Shown here piece after piece: positions 10,142-20,378 of a stretch of 64,000 nucleotides of DNA (positions are counted from its first letter, which is position 1; every line of letters begins with the position of its first letter). The notes below the pieces were generated by a model. The model did no database searches. It was not told the origin of the DNA and saw nothing but the letters and a program-made list of their open reading frames with translations. A program made the translations under genes and the position numbers. The DNA comes from Burkholderiales bacterium (lineage in GTDB: Bacteria > Pseudomonadota > Gammaproteobacteria > Burkholderiales > Burkholderiaceae_C): NCBI GenBank assembly GCA_016213325.1, contig JACRAY010000029.1, positions 124,001 to 188,000 of the forward strand, in the 5' to 3' direction.

Positions 10142-10935
10142 GCCTGCCGGCCCGCGATCTGCGCGATGCGCGCGGCGATGCGCTTGCGGTCGTCTTCGAC
10201 CTGCACGCCGCTGCGCGCCGCGAGCTGGCGTTCGGCCTGGCGCAGTGCCGCCACTTCGTCCTCGAACACCGCGTCGGAGTCGGGGCGGTGGAAAGTGCGC
10301 GACAGGATCACCGCGCCGGAGCCCAGCCGCAAGTGCTCGGCCAGTACGTCGCGGCCGGGCAGCAGGCCCTCGTCGAGCCGCGCGATGCCGCCGAAGCCGA
10401 AGGCCAATCCCCGGGAGCGTGCAGCCCGCGCCACCCGCTCGACCTGCCCGCTGGCGAGCGGCTCGAACATGAACTTGAGGCCCAGCGACAGGTGCAGGTC
10501 GTTCAGGCCCACGTAGACCTCGGCCAGCCCGGGCGTGCCCAGCCATTCGTCCAGCGATGCCAGCGCACCGGCGGTTTCGAGCAGGACGACGATGGGAGCG
10601 CGGCCGTCGACCTGCCGCGAAAACTCGGCGACGTCTCGTGCCGACTGCGCCATCGGCAGCATCACCAGGTCGGGCCGTTGCGCCAGCACCGCGTCGAGCT
10701 CCGCGGCCGTCCCGGGGTGCAAGGGATTCACGCGCACCATGAGGCGCGAGCGCTGCAGCACTGACCAGATGCGTGCCACGTCGTCCGGCTGGTGCTCGCT
10801 GATGAAGGTGTTGCGGCCGGCCTGCCGCTCGGCCTTGCCCAGCCGCTCGAGGTCGACGAACAGCCGGAAGCCGCCGATCGCGTCGCAACGGCGGGCGAAC
10901 GCCGGGTCGTTCGTGATCTGTATCAGCTCCAGCAT
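10138..10935 (-). CDS. HpcH/HpaI-family aldolase/citrate-lyase-like protein
   Basis: 265 residues from MLELIQITNDPAFARRCDAI. GRNTFISEHQPDDVARI, PDLVMLPMAQSARDVAEFSR, APIVVLLETAGAL (metal-binding Glu), VYVGLNDLHLSLGLKFMFEP (metal-binding Asp) and GFGFGGIARL place it in the HpcH/HpaI TIM-barrel family. Members cleave or form C-C bonds with pyruvate, oxaloacetate or related enolates using Mg2+. Within a glycan operon it might make or remove a pyruvate- or hydroxyacid-derived substituent, but no substrate can be read from the sequence. The 4-nt overlap with the initiating transferase gene and 11-nt gap to the flippase gene show it belongs to the operon. Confidence 0.7.
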   Translation of the reverse strand: MLELIQITNDPAFARRCDAIGGFRLFVDLERLGKAERQAGRNTFISEHQPDDVARIWSVLQRSRLMVRVNPLHPGTAAELDAVLAQRPDLVMLPMAQSARDVAEFSRQVDGRAPIVVLLETAGALASLDEWLGTPGLAEVYVGLNDLHLSLGLKFMFEPLASGQVERVARAARSRGLAFGFGGIARLDEGLLPGRDVLAEHLRLGSGAVILSRTFHRPDSDAVFEDEVAALRQAERQLAARSGVQVEDDRKRIAARIAQIAGRQA

Positions 10936-10946
10936 GGGGACAACGA

Positions 10947-12404
10947 TTATCTTCGCAGGGCCCGGCGCAGGTCGGCGCTGGCGGCAGCGGCCACGGCCAT
11001 GACGAATGCGGCTGCGGTGAGGGCCACGGCCAGCTGGGCGGCGATGGGCCACGCGGGCATCGTCGGGACGTGCGTGCGGGTCCACGCGCTGAGTGCGAGC
11101 GCAGCGAAGGCCGCGGCCAGGGCGCTCCAGGGCAGCCACGCCACCAGCCGGCGCCCGAGCGCAGCCAGCACGACGACGGCGACGCCGGCAAACAGCAGGT
11201 TCAGTTGCGCCATGACCGTCGCGCCCTGCGGGGATGGATAGGCCAGCAGCAGGAAAAGTGCCGCGGCATAGGCCGCCACCGCGATGTGCATGCGCTGCTG
11301 CGCAGCCAGGACGGTGAGGCCTACCGCCGCCAATGCCTGCGGCAGCAGGCTGAAGGCGCCGATGCTGCCCAGCTCGGCCACTTGCTGCAGCGACTTGGGG
11401 TCCATGCGGCCCCAGCCGAAGAGCAGTTGCGCCAGGCCCGGCGACGCCACGACGAGCGCGGCGGCGGCGGCGCATGCGAGTGACCAGGCCAGTGCAAAGG
11501 CCGGCCGCACGGCCGCGGCCAGGTCGCCGTCGGGCGATGCGAAGGCGCGCGCGATGTGCGGAAAGGCGAGCGTGGCGACCAGCTGGATCGCGAGCATCAG
11601 CGGCAGCTCGACGAGCTTCCAGGCGTAGTTGAAGGTAGCCAGGGCACCCTCGCCGGAGGCCGAAGCCATGGAGCGGGCGACGAAGGGCAGCGTGAGCGGC
11701 AGGCCCGCCGCGGCCGCCGCCCATAGCCACGTGGCAGCAGGAGGCAGTGCGGCAGGCTCATCCGGGCTCGGCCCCCGTAGGCTGGGGTAACACCCCAGCA
11801 CCAGCCGCCTGCGCAACCACAACAACCGCAACCCCATGGCCGCCAGCAACCCCGCCCCCAGCGCCGCAACCATCGCCTGCCCCGAAACCACCATCGCCCC
11901 CAACACCGCCACCAGCACCCCGTTGACCACCAGGTTCGCCCCGTACATGCCCGTGAAGTCACGCTCGTGCTGCAGCCGCGTGGCCCAGAGCGAAGCCAGC
12001 AGCGCCAGCGGCACGGCGGCCGCACTCCAGAGGATGGCCGCCACGCCCGCCTCATGCAGCCCGGCGCCCAGCCCCGGCACCAGCAAATCCAGCACGTCGA
12101 ACCGCAGCAGGGCCAGCGCCGCGGCCAGTCCCACGCCCATGGCCAGCAGCACCCGCGCCAGCCGGCGCTGGGTGGCAGCGACCGCTTGCGGGTCCATGCC
12201 CGCCCACGCCGGCAGCATCACGTAGGCCAGCGCGCCGCTCGCCGCGATGCCGGCCAGCCAGTCGGGCAGCGTGAGCATCAGCACGGCCAGGTCGGCCGCG
12301 CCCGATGCGCCGAATGCAGCGGCCAGCGCCGATTCGCGCGCGAGCCCCAGGAGCCGGCTGGCCAGCAACAGGGCCAGGGACAGGACACCGGCGCGGAGGA
12401 ACAT
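10947..12404 (-). CDS. MurJ/Wzx-type lipid-linked oligosaccharide flippase
   Basis: 485 residues, almost entirely hydrophobic, with about 12-14 predicted membrane segments. The N-terminal SRLLGLARESALAAAFGASG follows the MVF (MurJ/MviN) pattern S+xxGxxRxxxxAxxFG, and QHERDFTGMYGANLVVNGVL is typical. It presumably flips the undecaprenyl-linked repeat made by the locus across the inner membrane; being in a glycan operon it is more likely the glycan flippase than the housekeeping MurJ. Start 12404 lies where homology begins. An in-frame ATG at 12443 would add 13 residues but would run up against the divergent lysS start. Confidence 0.8.
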   Translation of the reverse strand: MFLRAGVLSLALLLASRLLGLARESALAAAFGASGAADLAVLMLTLPDWLAGIAASGALAYVMLPAWAGMDPQAVAATQRRLARVLLAMGVGLAAALALLRFDVLDLLVPGLGAGLHEAGVAAILWSAAAVPLALLASLWATRLQHERDFTGMYGANLVVNGVLVAVLGAMVVSGQAMVAALGAGLLAAMGLRLLWLRRRLVLGCYPSLRGPSPDEPAALPPAATWLWAAAAAGLPLTLPFVARSMASASGEGALATFNYAWKLVELPLMLAIQLVATLAFPHIARAFASPDGDLAAAVRPAFALAWSLACAAAAALVVASPGLAQLLFGWGRMDPKSLQQVAELGSIGAFSLLPQALAAVGLTVLAAQQRMHIAVAAYAAALFLLLAYPSPQGATVMAQLNLLFAGVAVVVLAALGRRLVAWLPWSALAAAFAALALSAWTRTHVPTMPAWPIAAQLAVALTAAAFVMAVAAAASADLRRALRR

Positions 12405-12445
12405 ACCCGGATTATCTAGAATGATGGGTTTCGCCTGAGCCATTG

Positions 12446-13981
12446 ATGCCCGAACCCCAAACGCCTGCCAACGTCCCCGCCGCCGACGACAACCAGCTGA
12501 TCGCCGAGCGCCGCAGGAAACTGCAGGCGTTGCGTGACGCTGCGAAGGCCGGCGCCGGCCCTGCATTCCCCAACGACTTCAAGCCGGGCGCCCGTGCCGG
12601 GGAGCTGCATGCCGCGCACGATGCGAAGACCGCCGAAGTGCTGGAAGCCGAAGGCACGGTGGCGCGCGTGGCCGGCCGCATGATGCTCAAGCGCGAGATG
12701 GGCAAGGCCAGCTTTGCGACGCTGCAGGACGGCAGCGGCCGCATCCAGCTGTACGTGACCCGCGACGCGGTCGGAGCCGACGTGTACGCCGCCTTCAAGC
12801 ACTGGGACCTGGGCGACATCCTCGGTGCCGAAGGCCGGGTCTTCAAGACGCGCACCGGCGAACTGTCGCTGCACGTCACATCGATCCGGCTGCTCACCAA
12901 GAGCCTGCGGCCCATGCCGGACAAGTTCCACGGCGTGGCCGACCAGGAAGTGAAGTACCGCCAGCGCTACGTCGACCTGATGACCGACGAAGACGCGCGG
13001 CAGCGATTCGTCGCGCGCAGCCGCGCGGTGTCGGCCTTGCGCGACTTCATGGTCCGCCACGACTTCCTCGAAGTCGAAACGCCCATGCTGCACCCCATCC
13101 CCGGCGGCGCCAATGCCAAGCCCTTCGTGACGCACCACAACGCGCTGGACCAGGGCATGTACCTGCGCATCGCGCCCGAGCTGTACCTGAAGCGGCTGGT
13201 GGTGGGCGGCTTCGAGCGCGTGTTCGAGATCAACCGCAACTTCCGCAACGAAGGCATCTCGGTCAGGCACAACCCCGAGTTCACGATGATGGAGTTCTAC
13301 GCGGCCTACTGGGACTACCGCGAGCTGATGGACTTCACCGAGGCGCTGGTGCGCGACATGGCGATGAGCGCCGTGGGCACGCATGAACTCTCGTACGGCG
13401 GCAAGCCCGTGGACCTGGGCCAGCCGTTCGAGCGCATGACCATCCGCGAAGCCATCCTGAAACACACCGAAGCCGGCGAGAACGTGGACAACCGCGACTG
13501 GCTGGTGAACGCGCTGCGCAGGATCGGCCTGGCCGAAGAGAAGGACCGCCTGGCCGGCCGCTCGCTCGCCTCGCTGCAGGTGCTGTTCTTCGAAGAGACG
13601 GTGGAAGAGAAGCTGTGGCAGCCCACCTTCATCATGGAGCACCCCACCGAGATCTCGCCGCTGGCGCGCGCCAACGACGAACGCCCGGAAGTGACGGAGC
13701 GCTTCGAGCTCTACATCACCGGCCGCGAGATGGCCAACGGCTTCTCGGAGCTGAACGACGCCGAGGAACAGGCCGCGCGCTTCGCCGCGCAGGTGAACGC
13801 CAAGGACGCAGGCGATGACGAGGCCATGTTCTACGACCACGATTTCGTGCGCGCGCTGGAGTACGGCATGCCGCCGACCGGCGGCTGCGGTGTCGGCATC
13901 GACCGCCTGATGATGCTGCTGACCGACAGCCCCAGCATCCGGGACGTGATCCTGTTCCCGGCGCTGCGGCGCGAAGGGTGA
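12446..13981 (+). CDS. lysS: Lysyl-tRNA synthetase, class II
   Basis: 511 residues. After a ~60-residue N-terminal lead comes the OB-fold anticodon-binding domain ([20 protein letters not shown], ending about residue 150). The class II catalytic core has motif 1 around [16 protein letters not shown], motif 2 [20 protein letters not shown] and motif 3 [20 protein letters not shown]. It charges tRNA-Lys in the cytosol. An in-frame TTG three bases earlier is less likely than this ATG. A TAGAAT sequence at 12417-12422 fits a -10 box for a short leader, but no good -35 is visible. The stop overlaps the next gene's GTG. Confidence 0.97.
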   Translation: MPEPQTPANVPAADDNQLIAERRRKLQALRDAAKAGAGPAFPNDFKPGARAGELHAAHDAKTAEVLEAEGTVARVAGRMMLKREMGKASFATLQDGSGRIQLYVTRDAVGADVYAAFKHWDLGDILGAEGRVFKTRTGELSLHVTSIRLLTKSLRPMPDKFHGVADQEVKYRQRYVDLMTDEDARQRFVARSRAVSALRDFMVRHDFLEVETPMLHPIPGGANAKPFVTHHNALDQGMYLRIAPELYLKRLVVGGFERVFEINRNFRNEGISVRHNPEFTMMEFYAAYWDYRELMDFTEALVRDMAMSAVGTHELSYGGKPVDLGQPFERMTIREAILKHTEAGENVDNRDWLVNALRRIGLAEEKDRLAGRSLASLQVLFFEETVEEKLWQPTFIMEHPTEISPLARANDERPEVTERFELYITGREMANGFSELNDAEEQAARFAAQVNAKDAGDDEAMFYDHDFVRALEYGMPPTGGCGVGIDRLMMLLTDSPSIRDVILFPALRREG

Positions 13982-15243
13982 CCCGTCGGCGAGGCCCGTC
14001 GCCCGCGATCGGCCTTGACTTCGGCACCTCCAATTCGGCGATGGCCTGGCGTGCACCGGGCGGGCAGGCCGCGCCGATTGCGGCCGAAGGCGAGTTCCAC
14101 CAGCTGCCCACAGCCGTGTTCTTCAACGCGGAGGACCGCAGCATCCACTTCGGCCGCGAAGCGATCTCGCTGTACCTCGCGGGGGTCGACGGGCGCCTGA
14201 TGCGGTCGCTGAAGAGCCTGCTGGGCACGAGCCTGCTGGAAGAGCAGACCCGCGTGCCCGAAGGCATGGTGAGCTTCCGCGACGTCATTGCGCGCTTCCT
14301 GCGCGAGATGCGGCTGCGTGCGGGCCGCCAGCTCGGCACCGAGGTGAAGCGCGTGGTGCTGGGGCGGCCGGTGCACTTCGTCGACGGCGACCCCGCGCGC
14401 GACCAGCGCGCGCAGGAAGCGCTGGCGACGGCGGCGCAGCAGGCCGGCTTCGACGACGTGACGCTGGAACTGGAGCCGATCGCAGCGGCATTCGACTACG
14501 AGCAGCGCATCGATCGCGAGAAGCTGGTGCTGATCGTCGACATCGGCGGCGGCACGTCGGACTTCACGGTGGTGCGACTCGGCCCCGAGCGGGCCCGCCG
14601 GACGGACCGCGAGGAGGACGTGCTGGCCACGCGCGGCGTGCACATCGGCGGGACCGACTACGACCGGCGGCTGAGCCTCGAGCGCGTCATGCCGCTCTTC
14701 GGTTTCCGCCACCGCGGGCTCGACGGGCGCGAGGTGCCCAGCGGCGTGTTCTTCGACCTCGCGACCTGGCACCTGATCAACTGGCTGTATACGCCCAAGG
14801 CGCTACGCGGCGCCGAGGACCTGCGGGCCAACTACGCGGAACCGGTGCTGCACGTTCGCCTGATGGAAGTGCTGCGCGAGCGGCTCGGCCACCGCATCGC
14901 TGCTGACGTCGAAGCCGCGAAGATTCGCACCTCGGGCACCGAGGACGCGGTCAGCGTGGACCTGGGGGCAGTGGAAGCCGGGTTGCTGGCTCGCTTTTCG
15001 CGCGCGGAAGTCGATGCCGACCTGTCGCAGTTGCTCGACGAAGTCGTTCGGTGCGGGCAGGAGTGCGCGGCCGCGGCAGGCGTTTCGGCCGGCAAGCTGG
15101 ACTGCGTCTACCTCACCGGCGGCTCTTCGGCCCTGCCCGCTTTCCAGCAAAGGCTGGCGAATGCCTTTCCCGACGCGCAGCGGGTCGTCGGTGACCTGTT
15201 CGGCGGCGTGGCGGCTGGCCTCGCTTGTGCTGCTGCTCGCTAG
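13978..15243 (+). CDS. yegD: YegD-type Hsp70/actin-like chaperone ATPase
   Basis: 421 residues from a GTG that overlaps the lysS stop (GTGA). Hsp70 ATPase motifs are present: phosphate-1 [14 protein letters not shown], phosphate-2 [18 protein letters not shown], and the adenosine motif [14 protein letters not shown] near the C-terminus. It stops shortly after the ATPase fold, so the peptide-binding domain of DnaK is absent, as in E. coli YegD (~450 residues). Its biological role is not established in the family; folding assistance is assumed from the fold. Tight coupling to lysS may be only positional. Confidence is high for the family, low for function. Confidence 0.88.
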   Translation: MTRRRGPSPAIGLDFGTSNSAMAWRAPGGQAAPIAAEGEFHQLPTAVFFNAEDRSIHFGREAISLYLAGVDGRLMRSLKSLLGTSLLEEQTRVPEGMVSFRDVIARFLREMRLRAGRQLGTEVKRVVLGRPVHFVDGDPARDQRAQEALATAAQQAGFDDVTLELEPIAAAFDYEQRIDREKLVLIVDIGGGTSDFTVVRLGPERARRTDREEDVLATRGVHIGGTDYDRRLSLERVMPLFGFRHRGLDGREVPSGVFFDLATWHLINWLYTPKALRGAEDLRANYAEPVLHVRLMEVLRERLGHRIAADVEAAKIRTSGTEDAVSVDLGAVEAGLLARFSRAEVDADLSQLLDEVVRCGQECAAAAGVSAGKLDCVYLTGGSSALPAFQQRLANAFPDAQRVVGDLFGGVAAGLACAAAR

Positions 15244-15260
15244 GTGTGTGGCTCCGGGTG

Positions 15261-15376
15261 AGGTCTTGAACGCAGAAGACGCAGAAGAAATACCAAAGAC
15301 GCAGAAGGAAGACAGAAGGAAATTTCCTCTTCTGCGTCTTTTGAATTCTTTTCTGCGTCTTCTGCGTTCAAGACCT
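15261..15376. repeat. GCAGAAG-rich palindromic element, copy 1
   Basis: A 26-bp perfect inverted repeat (15261-15286 and 15351-15376) encloses a second, smaller palindrome (about 15295-15307 against 15327-15340). The arms are built of repeated GCAGAAGAC/GCAGAAG units. It fills the gap between the converging yegD-like and nagZ genes, so it may act as a bidirectional terminator. A related element lies at 53629-53728. Confidence 0.85.
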
Positions 15377-15415
15377 GACCGGAGATCACTCTGCTGAAGT
15401 CCGCCACCAACACAG

Positions 15416-16477
15416 CTAAGGCACCAGCCCCAACGCATGGATGTAATTGGGATCGCCCATCAGCGCATCCCATGACGGCGCGCCTGTGGCGGGCAGCAGC
15501 GCGAGGCGCCGCTGCTCGCTGCGCTCGCTGGCGCGCCAGTCGCCGGCCACGCGCGCGGACTCCAGCTCCTCCAGCAACATGTCGATGGCCTTGCCACCCG
15601 ACTGGGCCGATTCGTTGCACAGCATCGCCAGGTCGCAGCCGGCATTGAGTGCCTCGGTGGCCGCCTCGCTGTAACTCACCGCACGGCCATCGATGCGGCG
15701 CGCACCGGCCATGCCCAGGTCGTCGCTGAACACCGCGCCCTGGAAGCCGAGCTGGCCGCGCAGGATGTCGTTGAGCCATTTCTGCGAAAAACCGGCGGGG
15801 CGCTTGTCCACTTTCGAATAGACGACGTGCGCCGGCATCACGCTGGCGAGCGAGGTACTCAGCCACCCGTACGGCAGGGCGTCGTCGCCCAGGATGTCCT
15901 TCAGCGGCCGCGTGTCGACGGGCATATCCACGTGCGAATCGGCCTTGACGAAGCCGTGCCCCGGGAAGTGCTTGCCGCAACTCGCCATGCCGGCCTGCAG
16001 CAGCCCATGCATCAGGCTCTTGGCCAGCAGCGCCGCCACGCGCGCATCGCGGTGGAAGGCGCGGTCGCCGATCACGCCGCTCGCGCCGTGGTCGAGGTCG
16101 AGCACCGGCGTGAAGCTGAAGTCGACGCCGCAGGCGCGCAGTTCGGCGGCCAGCACGTAGCCGCAGGCCGTGGCGGCGTTGGTGGCCTGCATCGCATCGA
16201 CCATCCACATCTCGCCCAGCGCGCGCATGGGCGGCAGGTGCGTGAAGCCGCCGGTGCGAAAGCGCTGGACGCGCCCGCCTTCGTGATCCACGCACACCAG
16301 CAGGTCGGGCCGCACCGACTTGATGTCGGCGCACAGCGTGGTGAGCTGGTCGCGGTCGCGCCAATTGCGGCCGAACAGGATGATGCCGCCTACCAGCGGG
16401 TGCGCCAGGCGCTGCCGGTCCACCGGCTTCAGTTCGGTGCCGGCCACGTCGATGACCAGGGGCGAGTGTTCGCTCAT
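15416..16477 (-). CDS. nagZ: Beta-N-acetylhexosaminidase (cell-wall recycling)
   Basis: 353 residues. GH3 family: [20 protein letters not shown] is the conserved substrate loop, [20 protein letters not shown] is the NagZ signature carrying the catalytic His/Asp loop, and [16 protein letters not shown] contains the nucleophilic Asp. It removes GlcNAc from anhydromuropeptides in the cytosol. The start overlaps the acpS stop by 4 nt (ATGA), and the whole series to recO is similarly overlapped. The gene is the promoter-distal end of the minus-strand block and runs into the palindrome at 15261-15376. Confidence 0.95.
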   Translation of the reverse strand: MSEHSPLVIDVAGTELKPVDRQRLAHPLVGGIILFGRNWRDRDQLTTLCADIKSVRPDLLVCVDHEGGRVQRFRTGGFTHLPPMRALGEMWMVDAMQATNAATACGYVLAAELRACGVDFSFTPVLDLDHGASGVIGDRAFHRDARVAALLAKSLMHGLLQAGMASCGKHFPGHGFVKADSHVDMPVDTRPLKDILGDDALPYGWLSTSLASVMPAHVVYSKVDKRPAGFSQKWLNDILRGQLGFQGAVFSDDLGMAGARRIDGRAVSYSEAATEALNAGCDLAMLCNESAQSGGKAIDMLLEELESARVAGDWRASERSEQRRLALLPATGAPSWDALMGDPNYIHALGLVP

Positions 16478-16878
16478 GCCTTTTCTTCTTTCCTTTCGAC
16501 CACGACGAAACTCGCCGCATAGTCGCTTTCGTCGGTGACGCTCACCTGCGCGCTCAGGCCGCGCTCGTCGAACCATGCCTTCAGCGCGCCGTGCAGCACC
16601 ACCACCGGCTGGCCGCTGGGCAGGTTGGCGATTTCGCAGGAGCGCCAGGTCATCGGCATGCGGATGCCCAGGCCCACGGCCTTGCTGAACGCCTCCTTCG
16701 CCGAGAAGCGCGTAGCGAGAAAGCGCACCCCGCGGTCGGGCCAGCGCGCCGAGCGGGCTTTCCAGACCGCCAGCTCGCCGTCGCTCAACACCCGGCGCGC
16801 GAAGCGTTCGCCGTTGCGCTCGAACGTGGCGCGGATGCGGCGGACGTCGCAGATGTCCGTGCCAATGCCGTAGATCAC
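16474..16878 (-). CDS. acpS: Holo-[acyl-carrier-protein] synthase
   Basis: 134 residues from a GTG start ([20 protein letters not shown]). The first Asp motif [10 protein letters not shown] and the second motif [20 protein letters not shown] bind Mg2+ and CoA; family length is ~125 residues. It transfers 4'-phosphopantetheine to AcpP, whose gene is at 29263-29505. The GTG overlaps the pdxJ stop. The last residues ([10 protein letters not shown]) are unusually charged but in frame. Confidence 0.95.
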   Translation of the reverse strand: MIYGIGTDICDVRRIRATFERNGERFARRVLSDGELAVWKARSARWPDRGVRFLATRFSAKEAFSKAVGLGIRMPMTWRSCEIANLPSGQPVVVLHGALKAWFDERGLSAQVSVTDESDYAASFVVVERKEEKA

Positions 16879-17615
16879 TGCGTCCCGCCGATGGCTGCCA
16901 GGTACAGGCGCACCGTCTCGGCATAGCCGAACTCCAGCGCGTCGGCGACCAGCGCATGGCCGATCGACACCTCGAGCACGCCGGGCACGTTGCGCACGAA
17001 GCCGGGCAGGTTGTCGCGGTTCAGGTCGTGGCCGGCGTTCACGCCCAGCGCGGCTTCAGCCGCGGCGCGCGCGGCGGCGGCGAACTGCTGCAACACCGGT
17101 TCCTGCGCGGCCGTGCCCCACGCGGCAGCATAGGGCTCGGTGTAGAGCTCCACGCGGTCGGCGCCTACCTCGCGGGCGAGCCGCATGGCAGCCGGGTCGG
17201 CGTCCATGAACAGGCTTACGCGCACACCCAGCGCCTTGGCTTCGGCGATGAGCGGCCGCACGCGGTCGGCGTCGCGCGCCAGGTCCCAGCCGTGGTCGCT
17301 GGTGAACTGGCCTTCGCTGTCGGGCACGAAGGTGCACTGGTGCGGCCGCACTTCGCGCACGAAGTCCATCAGGTTGTGGAACGGGTTGCCTTCGATGTTG
17401 AACTCGGCGCGCGGCCACTGCTTCATCAGCGCGGCGATGTCGTGCACGTCCTGCGCGCGGATGTGCCGCGCGTCGGGCCGCGGGTGCACCGTGATCCCGT
17501 GCGCGCCGGCCTGCAGGCACAGCAGGGCTGCACGCGTGACGCTGGGGATGCCGAGGTGGCGCGTGTTGCGCACCAGCGCGACCTTGTTGACGTTGACGGA
17601 GAGGGCTGTGGTCAT
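16875..17615 (-). CDS. pdxJ: Pyridoxine 5'-phosphate synthase
   Basis: 246 residues; [20 protein letters not shown] matches the PdxJ N-terminus. [53 protein letters not shown] and [13 protein letters not shown] are signature blocks including the catalytic His and Glu. It condenses 1-deoxyxylulose 5-phosphate with 3-amino-2-oxopropyl phosphate. Start 17615 is chosen because homology begins there and it overlaps the recO stop (ATGA). Confidence 0.96.
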   Translation of the reverse strand: MTTALSVNVNKVALVRNTRHLGIPSVTRAALLCLQAGAHGITVHPRPDARHIRAQDVHDIAALMKQWPRAEFNIEGNPFHNLMDFVREVRPHQCTFVPDSEGQFTSDHGWDLARDADRVRPLIAEAKALGVRVSLFMDADPAAMRLAREVGADRVELYTEPYAAAWGTAAQEPVLQQFAAAARAAAEAALGVNAGHDLNRDNLPGFVRNVPGVLEVSIGHALVADALEFGYAETVRLYLAAIGGTQ

Positions 17616-18355
17616 AGGGACTGGATGTCCATCATCATCTGCCGCGTGCGCAGCACGGACACGCCGCAATGGTAGTGCAGCAGCGCCCGCAATTGCGGCT
17701 TGAGCGCACCCAGCATCCGGGCGGTGAGGGGCAGCACGGCGGAGAACGGGTCGGGCTGCACGAGAGCGCCCTGAAGGGTGGCCCAGTCGGCCCCGGCCAG
17801 CGTCGCCCGGCCGTCGTCGCGCGACTCGACGAGCCCGGCTTCAGGCAGGAGCGCGTAGGCGTCGTCGGGGTGCAACGGCGCCAGCGTGGACGTCTGCGCG
17901 TCCAGCGACGGCAGCAGCCCGATCTCGCGCAGCAGCAGCAGTTCGAACGTCCGAAGCGCCGGCTCCAGCGCCTGCCCATGCTCGCTGGCGAGCACGCGCA
18001 CCGCGGCGGCGTAGGCGTCGAAGAGCTGCGGGTGCGGGTCGTCGCGCGCCAGCAGGCGCATCACCAGCTCGTTGAGGTAGTAGCCCGACAGCAGCGCCTC
18101 GCCGGTCGGCATGACCTGCCCGCCGGCCCACTCGGCGGCCTTCAGCGGGCGGATTTCGCCTTCGCTGCCGAAGGCGAGGTGCAGGCGCTGCAGGGGCAGC
18201 AGCACCGGCCGGAAGTTGGAACTGGGCCGCTTGACTCCCTTGGCGACCAGCGCGATCCGCCCGAAGTGGCGGGTGAACACCTCGAGGATCAGGCTCGACT
18301 CGCTCCAGTCGTAGCGGTGCAGGACGAACGCCGGTTCGTCGCCGATCCTCTTCAT
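17612..18355 (-). CDS. recO: DNA repair protein RecO
   Basis: 247 residues: [20 protein letters not shown], then [20 protein letters not shown] and [20 protein letters not shown], the N-terminal OB-fold of RecO. The C-terminal helical domain follows ([20 protein letters not shown]). RecO helps load RecA on SSB-coated gaps. The zinc-finger Cys set of some RecO proteins is not evident. It overlaps both neighbours by 4 nt. Confidence 0.93.
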   Translation of the reverse strand: MKRIGDEPAFVLHRYDWSESSLILEVFTRHFGRIALVAKGVKRPSSNFRPVLLPLQRLHLAFGSEGEIRPLKAAEWAGGQVMPTGEALLSGYYLNELVMRLLARDDPHPQLFDAYAAAVRVLASEHGQALEPALRTFELLLLREIGLLPSLDAQTSTLAPLHPDDAYALLPEAGLVESRDDGRATLAGADWATLQGALVQPDPFSAVLPLTARMLGALKPQLRALLHYHCGVSVLRTRQMMMDIQSL

Positions 18356-19278
18356 TCGTAGCCGAAACTGCGTACGCGCGCTTCGTCGTCGGCCCAGCCG
18401 CTGCGCACCTTGACCCAGATTTCGATGAACACCTTGGCCCCCATCAGCTTTTCCAGTTCCTGCCGCGCCTCGGTGCCGATGCGCTTCAGGCGTTCGCCGC
18501 CCTCGCCGATCACCATCGCCTTGTGGCCATCGCGCTCGACGATGATGGTCGCGGCGATGCGCACCATGCGGCCGTGCTTCGGGCTCGGCTCTTCCTGGAA
18601 CCTGTCGATGACCACGGTCGAGGTGTAGGGCAGCTCCTCGCCGGTCAGGCGGAACAGCTTCTCGCGCACGATCTCGCCGGCCAGGAAGTTCTCGCTGCGG
18701 TCGGTGAGCTCGTCCTCCTGGTACCACCACGGCTGCTCGGGCACGTACTTCTCGCAGATCGCGAACAGGCGCTCCACGTCCTTCGGGTTCTTGGCCGACA
18801 TCGGCACGTACTCGGCAAACGGGTGGCGCTGCTGCATGTCGCGCAGCCAGGGCGCCAGCTCCGCGCGGCGGTGCACCTGGTCGAGCTTGTTGGCCACCAG
18901 GATGGCCGGTATGCCCGGCTTCAGCAGCGCCAGCGCCTTGGCGTCGGCCAGTGCGAAGTTGCCTGCCTCGACCACGAACAGCACCAGGTCGACGTCGCCC
19001 ACCACGCCCGTCACGGCCTTGTTGAGCGACCGGTTGAGGGCCGAGCCGTGCTTCGTCTGGAAGCCGGGCGTATCGACGAACACGAACTGCGCATTGCCTA
19101 CCGTGCGGATGCCGGTGATGCGGTGCCGCGTGGTCTGCGCCTTGCGCGACGTGATGCTGACCTTCTGGCCGACCAGGGCGTTGAGCAGCGTCGACTTGCC
19201 CACGTTGGGCTTGCCGACGATGGCGATCAGGCCGCAGCGTTGCGCGGGCGCCGGCGCAGCCGCGGGGGTATCGCTCAC
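18352..19278 (-). CDS. era: GTPase Era
   Basis: 308 residues. G1 [21 protein letters not shown]2 [11 protein letters not shown]3 DTPGF, G4 ANKLDQV and G5 SAK are all in order, and the C-terminal KH domain has [20 protein letters not shown]. Era binds the 3' end of 16S rRNA in 30S maturation. The ~15-residue Ala/Pro-rich N-terminus ([12 protein letters not shown]) is slightly longer than in E. coli. It overlaps rnc upstream by 4 nt, so rRNA processing and assembly genes are coupled. Confidence 0.97.
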   Translation of the reverse strand: MSDTPAAAPAPAQRCGLIAIVGKPNVGKSTLLNALVGQKVSITSRKAQTTRHRITGIRTVGNAQFVFVDTPGFQTKHGSALNRSLNKAVTGVVGDVDLVLFVVEAGNFALADAKALALLKPGIPAILVANKLDQVHRRAELAPWLRDMQQRHPFAEYVPMSAKNPKDVERLFAICEKYVPEQPWWYQEDELTDRSENFLAGEIVREKLFRLTGEELPYTSTVVIDRFQEEPSPKHGRMVRIAATIIVERDGHKAMVIGEGGERLKRIGTEARQELEKLMGAKVFIEIWVKVRSGWADDEARVRSFGYE

Positions 19279-19958
19279 TTGTCGCGCGCCTTCAGCGCCA
19301 TCAGAACGGCCGCGGCCGCGGCCTGCTCGCCGGCCCGCCGCGACGCGCCGATGCCGCGCTCGACCACGCCCATTTCGGTCACTTCACACTCCACGTCGAA
19401 AGTCTGCTTGTGCGCCGCGCCCAGCGTAGCCGCCACGCGGTACACGGGCAGCCTCATTTTGCGGCCTTGCAGCCATTCCTGGAGTTCGGTCTTGGGATCT
19501 TTCGCGGCCGCAGACATGTGGGGGTTGATCTCGACGTCCTGGAAGAGCCGGTGCACCAGAGCCTCGGCCGCGCCGTAGCCGGCATCGAGGTGGACTGCAC
19601 CGACGACCGCTTCGACGGCGTCGGCCAGTATCGAAGGGCGGCGATGCCCGCCCGACCGGGCTTCGCCCTCGCCCAGCCGCAGCATGCCGGGCAACCCGAG
19701 CTCGGTGGCGATGCGGTGCAGTGTTTCCTGCTTGACGAGGTTCGCGCGCACCCGGGACAGGTCGCCTTCGGGCAGCTTGTCGAGCCGCTGGTAGACGAGC
19801 GCCGCCACGGCGAGGTTGAGCACCGAGTCCCCCAGGAACTCCAGGCGCTCGTTGTGCTCGGCGGAAAAACTGCGGTGCGTCAGGGCCCGCGCCAGCAGCC
19901 GCGGGTCGGAAAACCGGTGTTGCAAGCGCGCCTGCAGCGCTGCGAGCGGGTCATCCAA
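19275..19958 (-). CDS. rnc: Ribonuclease III, TTG start
   Basis: 227 residues. The endonuclease domain has [20 protein letters not shown] (the NERLEFLGD signature with the metal-binding Glu/Asp) and [20 protein letters not shown]; the C-terminal dsRNA-binding domain runs from about [16 protein letters not shown]. The reading frame stays open upstream, but no ATG or GTG precedes the homologous region between the DUF4845 stop and [12 protein letters not shown], so the TTG at 19956-19958 is taken as start; this gives the family-typical length. RNase III matures rRNA and degrades structured mRNA. Confidence 0.9.
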   Translation of the reverse strand: MDDPLAALQARLQHRFSDPRLLARALTHRSFSAEHNERLEFLGDSVLNLAVAALVYQRLDKLPEGDLSRVRANLVKQETLHRIATELGLPGMLRLGEGEARSGGHRRPSILADAVEAVVGAVHLDAGYGAAEALVHRLFQDVEINPHMSAAAKDPKTELQEWLQGRKMRLPVYRVAATLGAAHKQTFDVECEVTEMGVVERGIGASRRAGEQAAAAAVLMALKARDK

Positions 19959-19981
19959 GGGTACTGCCGGCCGCGCGGCCG

Positions 19982-20347
19982 CTACCTTTGCGACTGGTTG
20001 GACGCGCCCTTGTACTTCAGCAGGAGGTACGCCGGCCCGAACATGTGGATCTGCTTGTCGTAGGCGAAAGACACCACCACCTTGTCGCCCTCCTTCGTAA
20101 TCACCAGGTCCTTGCCCCCGATGGACTGGATGTCGTCGATCTGCGCCGCCTTGTCGAACGAGGTCTTCACGCCCTGGACGGTGTTCTCGAGCGCGGCCTT
20201 GTTCACTGCCTTCAGGATGGCCTGGTACTCCATCACCGTCGGGAAAGCCTGGGCCGCCACCACGCCCACCGCGGCCAGCACGGCGATCACGAAGATCAGC
20301 CCGAAGAACGAAATGCCCTTCTGCCGGGCCCTCAGTTGCTGTCTCAT
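19982..20347 (-). CDS. DUF4845 single-pass membrane protein
   Basis: 121 residues with one N-terminal hydrophobic helix ([20 protein letters not shown]) after a basic start ([11 protein letters not shown]) and a short soluble domain ([20 protein letters not shown]). Such a protein sits between lepB and rnc in many betaproteobacteria. Its function is unknown; the start resembles a type IV pilin-like leader only superficially. It lies 31 nt after lepB and 23 nt before rnc. Confidence 0.8.
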   Translation of the reverse strand: MRQQLRARQKGISFFGLIFVIAVLAAVGVVAAQAFPTVMEYQAILKAVNKAALENTVQGVKTSFDKAAQIDDIQSIGGKDLVITKEGDKVVVSFAYDKQIHMFGPAYLLLKYKGASNQSQR

Positions 20348-20378
20348 CTACCAACCCCTCTCGCTGTTCAAGCACCGT

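Noticed and set aside
15261..15376. CRISPR-like repeated units
   Set aside because: Units are short, back-to-back and palindromic without unique spacers; there are no cas genes.
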